Assembly (NCBI GenBank): GCA_022710975.1
Contig: JAKLGA010000007.1
Location: 282,451-346,450, forward strand
Direction of reading: 5' to 3'
DNA from: Myxococcota bacterium
Lineage (GTDB): Bacteria > Myxococcota > B64-G9
DNA length: 64,000 nt
The translations under genes were made by a program, and so were the position numbers. Below, piece after piece: positions 52,918 through 62,041 of this stretch (its first letter is position 1; the number at the start of each line of letters is the position of its first letter). The notes below the pieces were generated by a model, which did not search any database, had not been told where the DNA came from, and worked only from the letters and a program-made list of their open reading frames with translations.

Positions 52918-54732
52918 ATGGAACCCACGCTGCCCCAGCCGGAGAGCTGTCCCCACCGCCCGCCCTGCGGGGGCTGCCCGCTGCTCGAGCTCACGCCGGA
53001 CCAGGCCGCGGAGCAGAAGCGCGCGCGGGTGGCTGGCGCCTTCGCCCGCTTCCCGGCCCTGGCAGGGCTGGAGGTGGCCGCCTGCGAGCCGGCCCCGGCG
53101 CGCTTCGGCTACCGCACCCGGCTGAAGCTCGCCTGCGCGCCCGGCCGCGGCCGGCTGCGGGTCGGCCTCTTCCGCCCCGGCACGCACGAGGTGCTGGATC
53201 TGCCGGGCTGCCGGGTGGCCCACCCGGACCTGCTGCCCATCCTCGAGGCGCTGCGCGAGCTGGCTCCCCAGGCCGGCGCGGCGCTGCGGCACGTGGACGC
53301 GCGCTGGTCGCTCCTCGAGCGGCGGGCGCACCTGACCCTGGTGGCCGAGGCGCGGGTCCCGCGCGCCCCGCTGCTCGCGCTGGCCGGGGCGCTGCGGGCG
53401 CGCTGCCCCGCGCTGGCCGGGGTGGGGCTCCGCCGCACGGGCGGCCGCACCCCGCGGGCCCTGTCGGGCGGCACCGAGCCGCTGCTCGGCGAGCCGGCGC
53501 TCGTCGAGGCGCTGGCCGGGCGCCGCTTCAACCTGTCGCCCGGGGCCTTCTTCCAGGTGGATCCGCGGGCGGCGGAGCGGCTGCACGCGGTGGTGCGCGC
53601 CTGGCTCGCGGACCCGGCCGCCGGCCCGGCCCGCCTGCTGGTCGATCTGTTCGCCGGCGTGGGGGCCTTCGCGCTCGATCTCGCGGACACGGCGCAGCGC
53701 GCGCTGGCGGTCGAGGCGGTGGCCGAGGCGGCCGAGGACGCCCGCCGGAGCGCGGCCCTGTCGGAGCTCCCGCTCGAGGTGATCACCCGACGGGTGGAGG
53801 ACTTCGCGGACGAGCTCCAGCGCCTGGCCCCGGACCGGCTGGTGCTGGATCCGCCCCGCCGGGGGGTGGAGGCCGGGGTGCTGCGCGCGGTCGGCCTGGG
53901 CGCGCCGGCCCGCGCGGCCTACGTGGCCTGCGATCCCGAGACGGCCGCCCGCGACGTGGAGGCGCTGCTCGCCTTCGGGCTGGCCCCGCGCCGGGTGGTG
54001 CCGGTGGATCTCTTCGCCGGCACGGCCGAGGTGGAGTGCGTGGTGCTGCTCGAGCGCGCGCCCGGGGCCTTCCGGCCCGCGGTGCTGGCGCGCGGCGCGG
54101 ACTGGGCGGTGGCGGTGAAGCCCGCGCTGCTGCCCACCCACCCCCAGGCGCCGGGCGAGCCCAACCTGCGGGACGCGCTGCGACGCTCTCTGGGGAGCGC
54201 GGATCTGCAGCCGGTGCACCGCCTGGACGTGGGCACCTCGGGCCCGGTGCTGTTCGCCCGCGCGGAGGCCCTGTCCGCGCTCGGCCAGGCCTTCGAGGCC
54301 GGCGAGGTGGACAAGGAGTACCTGGCCCTGGTGCGCGGGGTGCCGCACAAGCGCGGGCGCGTCCGCGGCGGCGAGGACGACGGCGGACCGGACGAGGAGA
54401 CCAGCTTCCGGCGGGAGGACGTGGTGGGCGGCTACGGCCTGCTGCGGGTGAGCCCGCGCACCGGCAAGCGCCACCAGATCCGCCGCCACCTGGCGCGCAT
54501 CGGCCACCCCATCCTGGGCGACGCGCGCCACGGCGAGCCGCGCGCCAACCGCTTCCTGGCCGAGACCTGCGCGCTCGGCCGTCCCTTCCTGCACCTGGCT
54601 CGCCTGGCCTTCCCGGCCCCGGACGGCGCGCGGATCGAGGTCCTCTGCCCGCTGCCGCCCGAGCTCGAGCTGGTGCTCGAGCGCCTGCGGCGCCTGCGCG
54701 CCGGCGCCGCACCCTCGACGGACGACGACTGA
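52918..54732 (+). CDS. Fused RNA m5U methyltransferase (RlmD/TrmA type) and RluA-family pseudouridine synthase
   Basis: 604 residues, two RNA-modifying enzymes in one chain. Residues 1 to about 385: Cys11, Cys17, Cys20 and Cys98 have the C-x5-C-x2-C spacing of the RlmD [4Fe-4S] site. GAFFQVDP, DLFAGVGAFALDL (SAM), LDPPRRGVE and catalytic Cys338 in YVACDPET follow. The TRAM domain of E. coli RlmD is absent. Residues about 395-590: RluA domain with VHRLDVGTSGPVLF (catalytic Asp437), DKEYLALVRGV and GKRHQIRRHLA. Both sites look intact, so the chain may methylate and isomerise uridines in one RNA. Targets are not known. Confidence 0.87.
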   Translation: MEPTLPQPESCPHRPPCGGCPLLELTPDQAAEQKRARVAGAFARFPALAGLEVAACEPAPARFGYRTRLKLACAPGRGRLRVGLFRPGTHEVLDLPGCRVAHPDLLPILEALRELAPQAGAALRHVDARWSLLERRAHLTLVAEARVPRAPLLALAGALRARCPALAGVGLRRTGGRTPRALSGGTEPLLGEPALVEALAGRRFNLSPGAFFQVDPRAAERLHAVVRAWLADPAAGPARLLVDLFAGVGAFALDLADTAQRALAVEAVAEAAEDARRSAALSELPLEVITRRVEDFADELQRLAPDRLVLDPPRRGVEAGVLRAVGLGAPARAAYVACDPETAARDVEALLAFGLAPRRVVPVDLFAGTAEVECVVLLERAPGAFRPAVLARGADWAVAVKPALLPTHPQAPGEPNLRDALRRSLGSADLQPVHRLDVGTSGPVLFARAEALSALGQAFEAGEVDKEYLALVRGVPHKRGRVRGGEDDGGPDEETSFRREDVVGGYGLLRVSPRTGKRHQIRRHLARIGHPILGDARHGEPRANRFLAETCALGRPFLHLARLAFPAPDGARIEVLCPLPPELELVLERLRRLRAGAAPSTDDD

Positions 54733-54735
54733 GGC

Positions 54736-57700
54736 TCAGCCCCGCCGGCGGAGGCCGAGGGCCGCGAGCAGCCCGAGCAACCCGAGCAGCCCCTCGGGCC
54801 GCCCCGCGCCGCAGGCGCAGTCCCAGAACCCCCCGTCCTCCGCCTCCGCCACGCAGGTCTCGACCGCCTGGGACGGGGCCGCCTCCTCGTTCCAGGCCAG
54901 ATCGCGGGAGCGGGCCCGGAAGCTGTAGCAGGAGCCGGGCTCGCCCTGGAAGGTGGCCGCGAGGCCGGGGGCGCGGTAGAGCCACACCTCCTCGGCCCCG
55001 CCGTCGCTGGAGACGAGCACGGTCGTGTCGGCGTGGCCGGCGCCCTCGTCCGCGACCGTCCAGGCCAGCTCGAAGGTCGCGGGCGACTCCGCGGCGAGCG
55101 GGGCGAGGGTGGTCACGGGCGGGTCGAGGTCGATGCGGTTCGACCAGGTGTTGGTGGCGATGGGGGCGTTCGCGTCGAACACGATCTCGGCCGCGGCCGC
55201 GATGCGATCACCCGTGGCGAGCCCGGGCCGTGCGCTCGCCCAGAAGGTGACGAAGCCCTCGCCGGCCGGGTGGTTCACGTCGGGCGGCAAGAAGCCGGCC
55301 AGGGGATCGTCGGGTGGGGCCAGGGTGGCCGGATCCAGGCTGCGGAAGGTCCACGCGAGCTCCCCGGCCACGGCGTCGTAGCCCGCCTGCACCTCGACCA
55401 GCAGCTCCTGGGCCGGGCGCAGGTCGACCCGGGTGGAGATGCCCGCGCCGCCCTGCTCGGGGGTAATGAGCCGCTCGCCGAAGCCCGCCGGCCCGAGCGC
55501 CAGGCTGGCCGGATCGAGCTCCGCGGGGAACGGCACCCGCACGCGCACCTCCTGGGCCGGGGCGGAGGCGGTCGCCAGGTTCTCGAAGGTGACCGTGTAG
55601 GCGAAGGGGGAGTCCCCGCGCAGGTCGCGCTCCGGCCCGGCCCCGGGCGGCCCGGAGAGCTCGTTGGGATCCATGGCCAGCACGGCCAGGAAGGCCGAGC
55701 CCACCGAGCCGAGCAGGCCTCCGCAGGCCGCCAGCAGCTGCGCCCCGGTCGACAGGAGCTGCAGCCCGGCGATGGCCGCCTCGAGCAGCTTGAGCTCCGG
55801 GACCACGGTCCCGGCGCAGGACAGCCCGGCGCTCAGCCAGCCCATGGTCATGTCGGCGGCCTGGAAGGCCCGATCGGCCCCCTCGGGCGCCTCGCGCGCG
55901 TCCTGCTCCAGCGCGTCCATGGTGCTGATGGCGTTGGAGGCCACGCCCGTCAGGCACTCGCTGCCCAGCGCGATCCCGAGCGCCTTCTCGAGCGCGGCGG
56001 CCGCCAGCGCGTCCAGGACCGCGCTGACGCAGTCGCCCTCACCGTCGCTCCCGGGCTCCGGCCGGAGCGAGGACACCGTGACCCCCAGGTTCGAGGCCCC
56101 CTCGTCGCGAGGCCGCAGGCGGAAGCGGTACTCCCACGGCCGCCCGGGCGGCAGCAGCGGCTTGTAGATGGGGACCACGGCGCCTCCGCCCTCGGAGGCC
56201 GGGAAGCTCACCGGGACGCTCTCGGGCGAGTAGCCGCTGGGCTCCCCCCCGGGCGGCCAGGGGCGCTCGAGCGGGTCCACGGAGGTGAAGTCGCACCCGG
56301 GCGGCAGGTGCAGCCAGATCACCAGGGACACCGCGTCCACGTTGCCGAGGTTGCCGAGGACCAGGGTGTAGCCCTGCTCGTAGTCCACGCGCACGGTCAT
56401 GCGGCCGAGCAGCTCGGTCCACAGCCTGGGCGGCACCCCGGCCTCGACGGTGAAGCACCCGGCGCAGAGCTGCAGCGGCGAGCCGGCGCTCTCGACCGCC
56501 ACGTCCCAGGCCCCGCGGGCCACGCCGCGCAGATCGAAGGTGACGCGGGCCGAGCGCCCGTCCGCGGCCTCCGCCACCGACCAGGCCTCCAGGCTCGTCT
56601 GGCCCGCGCGGCGCAGCTCGACCACGCTGCCCGGGGCGAAGCTCCCCCCGCGCAGCCACACCGTCACCAGGCCGATGTCGCCGCCGGTGTCCGGCTGCGG
56701 CTCGAGCGAGGTCGGCGCGCCGCACACGTCCGGCACCCCGTCCCCGTCCTCGTCCGCCTCGCGCGGCGGGACGCGCGCGAGCAGGGTGAGCCCGCCGTCG
56801 GGGTTGGGGAAGGGATCCTCGAGGCTGGCCAGCTCGAGCGCCCCGTCGGCGTCGAGGTCCAGGGCCGCCAGCCCCACCGGGCGCACGCCGCTCTCGAAGC
56901 TGACCGAGGCGTGGAAGTCTCCCGCGCCGGAGTTCTCGAGCACGGTCAGGGTGTCGCCCCCCATGTCCGCGCTGACCAGGTCGAGGTCGCCGTCCGCGTC
57001 CAGGTCGGCGGCGATCAGCGCGTGCGGCTGCCAGCCGGTGGCGAAGAGCTCCGACGCGCCGAAGGAGCCCAGCCCGTCGTTGCGCAGGAGGCGCACCTTG
57101 CTGGGGTCGTCGACGCCGGGCGCCATGTCGTGGACCAGGGCCAGGTCGAGATCGCCGTCCCCGTCCAGGTCCGCCAGCAGCGGCGAGGACGGCAGCGACC
57201 CCGCCGGGTACGATCCGGCCAGCTCGAGGCCGGCCAGCCCGTCGTTCCTGAGCACCTGCGCCTCGCCCTCCGCGCCGCCGGTGCAGATCACGACCACATC
57301 CGCGTCGGCGTCCCCGTCGAGGTCGCCCGCGGCCAGGCCGCTCGGGGTGGCGCAGGTCGCCAGGCTCGGCAGGGCCAGCAGCGTCCCGTCCCCCTGGTTC
57401 AGGCGGATCTCGAGCCGGTCCTCGGCCCAGACCGCGGAGATCACGTCCAGGGTCGCGCCGGCGTCCCCGTCGAGGTCCGCCACCGCGAGCGCGCCCGGCG
57501 GCAGGGCGCCGAGCGGCGGGTAGAGCACGGCCGCGCCCAGGGAGCCCCCGCCGAGGTTGGGCAGCACGCTCAGCCCATCGTAGCTCGTCACCAGCACCTC
57601 GGGCCGCCCGTCCCCGTCGAGATCGGCGAGCCGCAGCCCCTGGGGGCTGGAGGGCCCGGCGAAGGCCTGGGAGGGCTGGAACCCCCCGGCGCCGTCGCCG

Positions 57701-58017
57701 CGCAGCACGATCACCGGCAACGCGCCCTCGCCGAGGGTCGCCACCAGATCGGTCACGCCGTCGGCGTCGACGTCGCCGGCGGCCAGGAAGGCAGGTCCGA
57801 CGCCCAGCGGGGTACGGCCCGCGCCGGCGTAGCTGAGCGGGAAGATCTCGCACACGTCCAGCGCGCCGTCCGCGTCGCAGTCGGCGGCGCCCCAGATAGC
57901 GATGTCGTCCTCGTCCTGGCGCGTGTTGTGATCGCAGTCGGTCGCCCGCGCGCGATCGGCCGCCAGGCCGCAGGCGAGCGCACACAGGATCAGAACGGGG
58001 CTCTTCAGGCTGCGCAT
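54736..58017 (-). CDS. FG-GAP/VCBS-repeat surface protein with MYXO-CTERM-like tail
   Basis: 1093 residues. A signal peptide (LKSPVLILCALACGLAADRARA) is followed by a dockerin-like DCDADGALDVCEIF, then about seven FG-GAP/VCBS units with D-x-DGDG loops (LRLADLDGDGRPEVLV, LLADLDGDGDLDLALV, LIAADLDADGDLDLVSA), which bind calcium and usually build a propeller. A middle region of uncertain fold and a C-terminal half with conserved-repeat-like strands (PFAYTVTFENLATAS) follow. The end, WDCACGAGRPE plus a Leu-rich helix and LRRRG, is a MYXO-CTERM tail. GGAGGTG precedes the ATG, with TAGGAT upstream. Surface anchoring is likely. Confidence 0.8.
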   Translation of the reverse strand: MRSLKSPVLILCALACGLAADRARATDCDHNTRQDEDDIAIWGAADCDADGALDVCEIFPLSYAGAGRTPLGVGPAFLAAGDVDADGVTDLVATLGEGALPVIVLRGDGAGGFQPSQAFAGPSSPQGLRLADLDGDGRPEVLVTSYDGLSVLPNLGGGSLGAAVLYPPLGALPPGALAVADLDGDAGATLDVISAVWAEDRLEIRLNQGDGTLLALPSLATCATPSGLAAGDLDGDADADVVVICTGGAEGEAQVLRNDGLAGLELAGSYPAGSLPSSPLLADLDGDGDLDLALVHDMAPGVDDPSKVRLLRNDGLGSFGASELFATGWQPHALIAADLDADGDLDLVSADMGGDTLTVLENSGAGDFHASVSFESGVRPVGLAALDLDADGALELASLEDPFPNPDGGLTLLARVPPREADEDGDGVPDVCGAPTSLEPQPDTGGDIGLVTVWLRGGSFAPGSVVELRRAGQTSLEAWSVAEAADGRSARVTFDLRGVARGAWDVAVESAGSPLQLCAGCFTVEAGVPPRLWTELLGRMTVRVDYEQGYTLVLGNLGNVDAVSLVIWLHLPPGCDFTSVDPLERPWPPGGEPSGYSPESVPVSFPASEGGGAVVPIYKPLLPPGRPWEYRFRLRPRDEGASNLGVTVSSLRPEPGSDGEGDCVSAVLDALAAAALEKALGIALGSECLTGVASNAISTMDALEQDAREAPEGADRAFQAADMTMGWLSAGLSCAGTVVPELKLLEAAIAGLQLLSTGAQLLAACGGLLGSVGSAFLAVLAMDPNELSGPPGAGPERDLRGDSPFAYTVTFENLATASAPAQEVRVRVPFPAELDPASLALGPAGFGERLITPEQGGAGISTRVDLRPAQELLVEVQAGYDAVAGELAWTFRSLDPATLAPPDDPLAGFLPPDVNHPAGEGFVTFWASARPGLATGDRIAAAAEIVFDANAPIATNTWSNRIDLDPPVTTLAPLAAESPATFELAWTVADEGAGHADTTVLVSSDGGAEEVWLYRAPGLAATFQGEPGSCYSFRARSRDLAWNEEAAPSQAVETCVAEAEDGGFWDCACGAGRPEGLLGLLGLLAALGLRRRG

Positions 58018-58090
58018 GGGAACACCTCCTCCGGGTTGTCGCGCGGGAATCCTAGATCCGTGGGGAGGCCGGGACAAGCCCGGCGGGAGC

Positions 58091-58981
58091 TCAGCAGTGC
58101 GGCGACCAGAGCGCCTTCAGCAGCGCGGAGACCTGGGGCTCGTCGGCGAACACCTCGGCCACCTCGGGCGCGTCGACCAGGAGGTCCAGCACGGCCGCGG
58201 AGGCCTTGGCCAGGGCGGCCGGGCCGGGATCGTCGGGCAGGCCCTGCAGCAGATCGGCCAGCTTGGAGGCCAGGGAGACCCGCGCGCGCTGGTTGACCGG
58301 CTCGAGGGCGCCCTCGTCCAGCAGGCTCTCGACCAGCAGGGCGCTGCGGCGCTCGAGGTCGTCCTCGGGCTTCGGGGCCGGCGCCGCGGCGGGCACGAGC
58401 TTGCGCATCTTCTGCGGGTGGGCCACGCCCCGGCGCCTGAGGTCGGTGAAGGGGAACACGCCGTCGTCGTGGAGCGTCTGCGCCACCAGCTCCGCGCCGA
58501 CCTTGCGGCAAGACTCGACCTCGCTGGCGGCCAGGCCGATGGCCAGGAGCAGCCGCCCGCGGGCGCCGGCGTGCTCGAACGCGTCCGCGGGCATGCCGAA
58601 CGAGGTGAACAGGAGCCCGGTGAGCTTCGAGCCGGGCAGCGCCGGCAGGTCGATCACCTGGCCGGGCACGAAGGTGCTGCCGAGGCTCTGGCGGCCGAGC
58701 GCGGACAGCAGGGCCGGCGCCCAGGCGGCCGGCCCCTCGGTGCAAAGCATCAGCTCCACCTGCCCGCCGCCCTCCTGGGCGGGCTGGGCCGAGCCCACCA
58801 GGCCCAGGGTCACGTGGGCCAGGCCGCCGTGGTAGCCCGACAGCGTGGCCACGTCCGCGCCCCCGCCCTCGCCGAGCGGCGGCTCGGAACGCAGCGCCTC
58901 CCCCGGCACCGCGCCCAGCAGCTTGGCCAGGGCCGCCACGTATCGCTTCGCGTCCTTGTCGCCCTTGCTCGCCCTGGCCAT
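58091..58981 (-). CDS. Suppressor-of-fused (SUFU)-like domain protein
   Basis: 296-residue cytoplasmic protein. The region VTLGLVGSAQ, VELMLCTEGPAAWAPALLSALGR, FVPGQVIDLPALPGSKLTGLLFT and ESCRKVGAELVAQTLH follows the order of SUFU-domain proteins, which in bacteria often accompany toxin or protein-interaction systems. The tail from about 205 is helical. No toxin gene is adjacent. The family call is from pattern only and could be wrong. The start at 58981 lies 9 nt after TAGTAT, with only a weak GGAAAA between. Confidence 0.55.
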   Translation of the reverse strand: MARASKGDKDAKRYVAALAKLLGAVPGEALRSEPPLGEGGGADVATLSGYHGGLAHVTLGLVGSAQPAQEGGGQVELMLCTEGPAAWAPALLSALGRQSLGSTFVPGQVIDLPALPGSKLTGLLFTSFGMPADAFEHAGARGRLLLAIGLAASEVESCRKVGAELVAQTLHDDGVFPFTDLRRRGVAHPQKMRKLVPAAAPAPKPEDDLERRSALLVESLLDEGALEPVNQRARVSLASKLADLLQGLPDDPGPAALAKASAAVLDLLVDAPEVAEVFADEPQVSALLKALWSPHC

Positions 58982-59064
58982 GGCTTTTCCATACTACGAA
59001 CGGGGGGTTCTTGGAAAGACACCGCCGCCCGGCGAGCGTCCGCCGGGGGGGCGCGGGGCGGCCC

Positions 59065-61143
59065 TCAGAAGGTGGCCTCGAAGGTGTAGAAGAAGGTGCG
59101 CCCGAACCCGTCGCGCACCGAGTTCAGGTTGCGGCGCACGAACTCGGGCACCAGCACCTCCTCGTCCAGCACGTTCTTCAGCGACAGGCTGTGGCGGAAG
59201 AAGCTCCCCTCGTAGGCCAGGTTGAGATCCCAGGTCACCTGGGCGGGCAGGTCCTCGTCCGGGGCGCCGCGCGGGCCCACCAGGTTGAGCACGGTCGAGG
59301 CGCTGAAGCCGAAGAAGCGCTTGCCCAGGCCGACGGACAGCTCGTGGGCGGGGATGTAGCGGAAGTTGTAGTGGCCGTCGTCGTTCTGCTCGTCACCCTG
59401 GTCGCCGTGCACGAAGGTGTAGGTCACGAAGGCATCCAGGATGTCCGGATCCGTGTAGCGCAGCTCCAGCTCCAGGCCCCAGGCGGTGAAGGCGTCGCCG
59501 TTGACGTACATGTAGGTCAGGTCGGCCGGATCGTCCGGGTTACGCCGCACCCGGAAGATCTTGTTGTCGTACTCGGCCCAGTAGCCCAGCACCTGGGCGA
59601 AGAAGCCGTGGGTGCCGATCAGGTAGGCCAGCTCCACCGTGGTGGCCTCCTCCGGGTCCAGGTCGGTGTTGCCGTACACCGTGCCCGGGGTGGTCTCGAA
59701 GTACAGCTCGAACAGGGTCGGGGCGCGGAAGCTCTGGCCGGCGATCAGCTTCAGCGAGGATCCCTCGAACACGTTGTACACCAGCGCCCCGCGCGCCGAG
59801 ACGTTGGAGGAGGACTCCTGGTTGTCGGTCCAGCGCACGCCGCCCATCAGGGTCAGCGGCACGGACGGCACCAGCGGCTCGAGCATGAACTTGGCCTGGC
59901 CGAACACGGAGATCTCGTACACCCCGCTGTCGGCCATCTGGTTGTCGTCCGTGACCGCCCGATCTAGGGTGGTGTAGTTGGCGTACTCCACGCTGCGCCG
60001 GTAGTCGCCGTCCACGCCCAGCTCGAAGTGCAGGTAGTCGAGCGGCTTCACCACGGCCTGTAGCGCGCCGCCCGTGCGCCAGCCGGTGATCTTGGAGCGG
60101 ATGTTGTCGGCGGCGGTGCGCCCCAGGTCGCGGTGCTGCCAGTCGAACAGGGCGCGGAAGCGCAGATCGACCATGTCGGCGAGGTCCACCTGGTAGGAGT
60201 AGGCGCCCAGGTACCCCTCGACCTCGTGCCCCCTGTCCACCCCGGCGCTCCAGCGCGGGGTCACGCCCAGGTAGCTCTCCTCGCCGTGGAACCCGTTGAA
60301 CGCCAGGGTGTGGCTGCCCCAGCCCGTCTTGTAGCTCGCCCCCAGGTTGAAGTCGGCCCCCCGCAGGTACTCCTCGTACACGCCGTAGACGTCCTGCTCG
60401 TCGACGAAGCCGTAGGGCTTGCCGCGCTCGTCCGTGCCGGAGGCGCTGAAGGTCAGCGCCAGGTCCTCGGTGCGGTAGTAGTAGGCGCCGGTGCCGCGGA
60501 TGAGCCCGTGGTCCCCGATCGTCCCGGACACGACGCCGCCGTGGCCCTCGAAGCGGCGGTCCTGGGCCTTGCGCATCACCACGTTGACCACGCCCGAGTA
60601 GGCGTTGGTGCCGTACAGCACCGAGGCCGGCCCGCGCAGGACCTCGATGCGCTCGACCTCGTCGATCGCCAGGCGGTCGAGGCTGCCCTCGCCGGTCACC
60701 GCGTTCCAGGCCGGGATCCCGTCCACCAGCACCAGCACCTTGTTGGCGTAGTGGTCCTGCAGCACGCCGCGCAGGACCGGGATCTGGCGCTTGAGGTGGG
60801 TGCGCATGATGCTCACCCCGGCCAGGGTCTCCAGGGCCTCGGACACCCGGCGAAAGCCGTAGAGCTGCAGGGTGGCCCGATCGAGGATGGAGACGATCGA
60901 GGGGGTGTCGTAGAGGCTCTCGGCCTGGATGGCCGAGACCTGCACCTTGAGCAGGTCCTCGATGGACAGGTCGGCGAAGTCGCCCTCGGCTGCGGCGCCT
61001 GCCTCGGGCTTGGCCTCCGGCTTGGTCTCGGCCTCCGCCCCGGGGGCGGGCTCGCTCGCCTCGCCTTCGTCCCCGGCCAGGGCGGCCGGGGCGATCAGCG
61101 GCAAGACCGTCCAGAGAAAAATCCGAAAATACCCGGTACTCAT
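59065..61143 (-). CDS. TonB-dependent outer-membrane receptor
   Basis: 692 residues. A signal sequence (FLWTVLPLIAPAALAG) and an acidic Pro/Ala/Glu linker precede the plug (LSIEDLLKVQVSAIQAES, SIVSILDRATLQLYG, RIEVLRGPASVLYGTNAYSGVVNVV). The barrel ends in FGRTFFYTFEATF with terminal Phe. Cargo is not clear: vitamin B12, siderophores or other nutrients are all possible. GGAGAGAG precedes the ATG. It lies 150 bp downstream of queF and has its own candidate promoter. No TonB, ExbB or ExbD is in the window. Confidence 0.9.
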   Translation of the reverse strand: MSTGYFRIFLWTVLPLIAPAALAGDEGEASEPAPGAEAETKPEAKPEAGAAAEGDFADLSIEDLLKVQVSAIQAESLYDTPSIVSILDRATLQLYGFRRVSEALETLAGVSIMRTHLKRQIPVLRGVLQDHYANKVLVLVDGIPAWNAVTGEGSLDRLAIDEVERIEVLRGPASVLYGTNAYSGVVNVVMRKAQDRRFEGHGGVVSGTIGDHGLIRGTGAYYYRTEDLALTFSASGTDERGKPYGFVDEQDVYGVYEEYLRGADFNLGASYKTGWGSHTLAFNGFHGEESYLGVTPRWSAGVDRGHEVEGYLGAYSYQVDLADMVDLRFRALFDWQHRDLGRTAADNIRSKITGWRTGGALQAVVKPLDYLHFELGVDGDYRRSVEYANYTTLDRAVTDDNQMADSGVYEISVFGQAKFMLEPLVPSVPLTLMGGVRWTDNQESSSNVSARGALVYNVFEGSSLKLIAGQSFRAPTLFELYFETTPGTVYGNTDLDPEEATTVELAYLIGTHGFFAQVLGYWAEYDNKIFRVRRNPDDPADLTYMYVNGDAFTAWGLELELRYTDPDILDAFVTYTFVHGDQGDEQNDDGHYNFRYIPAHELSVGLGKRFFGFSASTVLNLVGPRGAPDEDLPAQVTWDLNLAYEGSFFRHSLSLKNVLDEEVLVPEFVRRNLNSVRDGFGRTFFYTFEATF

Positions 61144-61234
61144 CGTCTCTCTCTCCTGCTTGAGATGGGGTACAGCGGCCAGAGCCAGGTCAAAATAGGA
61201 ATCGACGGGAGAAAATCGCGGAGAACATTCGCGC

Positions 61235-61263
61235 TCTGTACCCTATTCGAGCGAGGCGGTCAA
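61235..61263 (-). promoter_or_regulatory. Promoter of the TonB receptor gene
   Basis: On the minus strand TTGACC (61263-61258), a 17-bp spacer and TACAGA (61240-61235), inside the 150-bp gap after queF. A second TTGACC lies closer to the start but its -10 is poor. I saw no cobalamin or other riboswitch consensus in the gap. Confidence 0.4.
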
Positions 61264-61293
61264 GATCCGACTTGGGGAGTCTGGAGGCGCCGC

Positions 61294-61734
61294 TCAGCGT
61301 CCACGCCGGCGGGGGTGCTCGGCGTGGACCGCGGTGTGCAGCCCGCCGCGCACGCGGTAGTCGAGCACCAGGCTCATCCGGCGCGGGGCCACGGCGGCCA
61401 CCAGGTCGGCCAGGATGCGCGCGGCCGCGTGCTCCTGGACGATGCCGACCTGGCGGTAGGAGAGCAAGTAGAGTTTCAGCGACTTGAGCTCGAGCAGCTT
61501 CCGGGACGGGACGTAGCGCACCTCCAGCCGGCCGAGATCGGGCAGGCCCGTCCAGGGGCACAGCGCGCTGAACTCCTCGGTGTCCACCCGCACCTCGATC
61601 TCCGTGCCCTGCCGCTCGTAGGGGAAGGCGAGCAGCAGCTCGGGCCGGATGGCCTCCTCGCCCGAGACAGCGATCTTCACCTTCGAGTCCAGCTCCCGGT
61701 ACTTCCTGCCCATGTCCGCCTTGCGCTTGCCCAT
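61294..61734 (-). CDS. queF: NADPH-dependent 7-cyano-7-deazaguanine reductase
   Basis: Reduces preQ0 to preQ1 in queuosine synthesis. 146 residues, the short (unimodular) type. Catalytic Cys59 and Asp66 lie in FSALCPWTGLPDLG, and LELKSLKLYLLSYR with QEHAAARIL binds substrate and NADPH. ATG 61734 follows GGAGGGCGGT. No other que genes are nearby. It is upstream of the TonB receptor on the same strand, but the 150-bp gap and separate promoter argue against tight coupling. Confidence 0.93.
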   Translation of the reverse strand: MGKRKADMGRKYRELDSKVKIAVSGEEAIRPELLLAFPYERQGTEIEVRVDTEEFSALCPWTGLPDLGRLEVRYVPSRKLLELKSLKLYLLSYRQVGIVQEHAAARILADLVAAVAPRRMSLVLDYRVRGGLHTAVHAEHPRRRGR

Positions 61735-61806
61735 ACCGCCCTCCAGTCGTGAGCCTGCCCGATCCCCTCCCTCCATTTCAAGATCGCCCTTGAGCACGCC
61801 CTTTCA

Positions 61807-62041
61807 CACGTCCCTGATCACCTGCCTCCGCCGGGTACCCACCGGTCGCAGAGGATTTCCTCGAGGGTAAGATCGGAGGCAGGCCGGGCAGCAGCCCTCC
61901 TTCCCAGCTTCCCTGCTTCCCAGCTTCCCTGCTTCTCTGCTTCCCTCCTGCCCTGTCGCCCTGCCGCCTCCTGCCCTTCCCCCCCACCCTCATGGAAAAG
62001 CGACCCCGGCGCCCGGACGAAGGCACGTGATCAGGGACGTG
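61807..62041. repeat. 24-bp inverted-repeat pair bounding a 235-bp segment (MITE-like)
   Basis: Bases 61807-61830 and the reverse complement of 62018-62041 agree at 22 of 24 positions (core CACGTCCCTGATCAC). They flank 187 bp of low-complexity sequence without a transposase. This has the shape of a small non-autonomous element, but I see no target duplication. It could instead be a large stem. Confidence 0.5.
61901..61964. repeat. Octamer tandem array (TTCCC(A/T)GC-type)
   Basis: About eight 8-bp units in a row: TTCCCAGC and TTCCCTGC alternate twice, then diverge. Lies inside the inverted-repeat segment. A pyrimidine-rich simple repeat prone to slippage. Confidence 0.7.

Noticed and set aside
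55033..58296. 1087-codon plus-strand frame opposite the FG-GAP gene
   Set aside because: Low-complexity Arg/Gly/His/Pro composition with no motifs. It is the antisense shadow of a clear FG-GAP/MYXO-CTERM protein.
61144..61293. Cobalamin riboswitch before the TonB receptor
   Set aside because: The gap is only 150 bp and lacks the GCCACTG B12 box.
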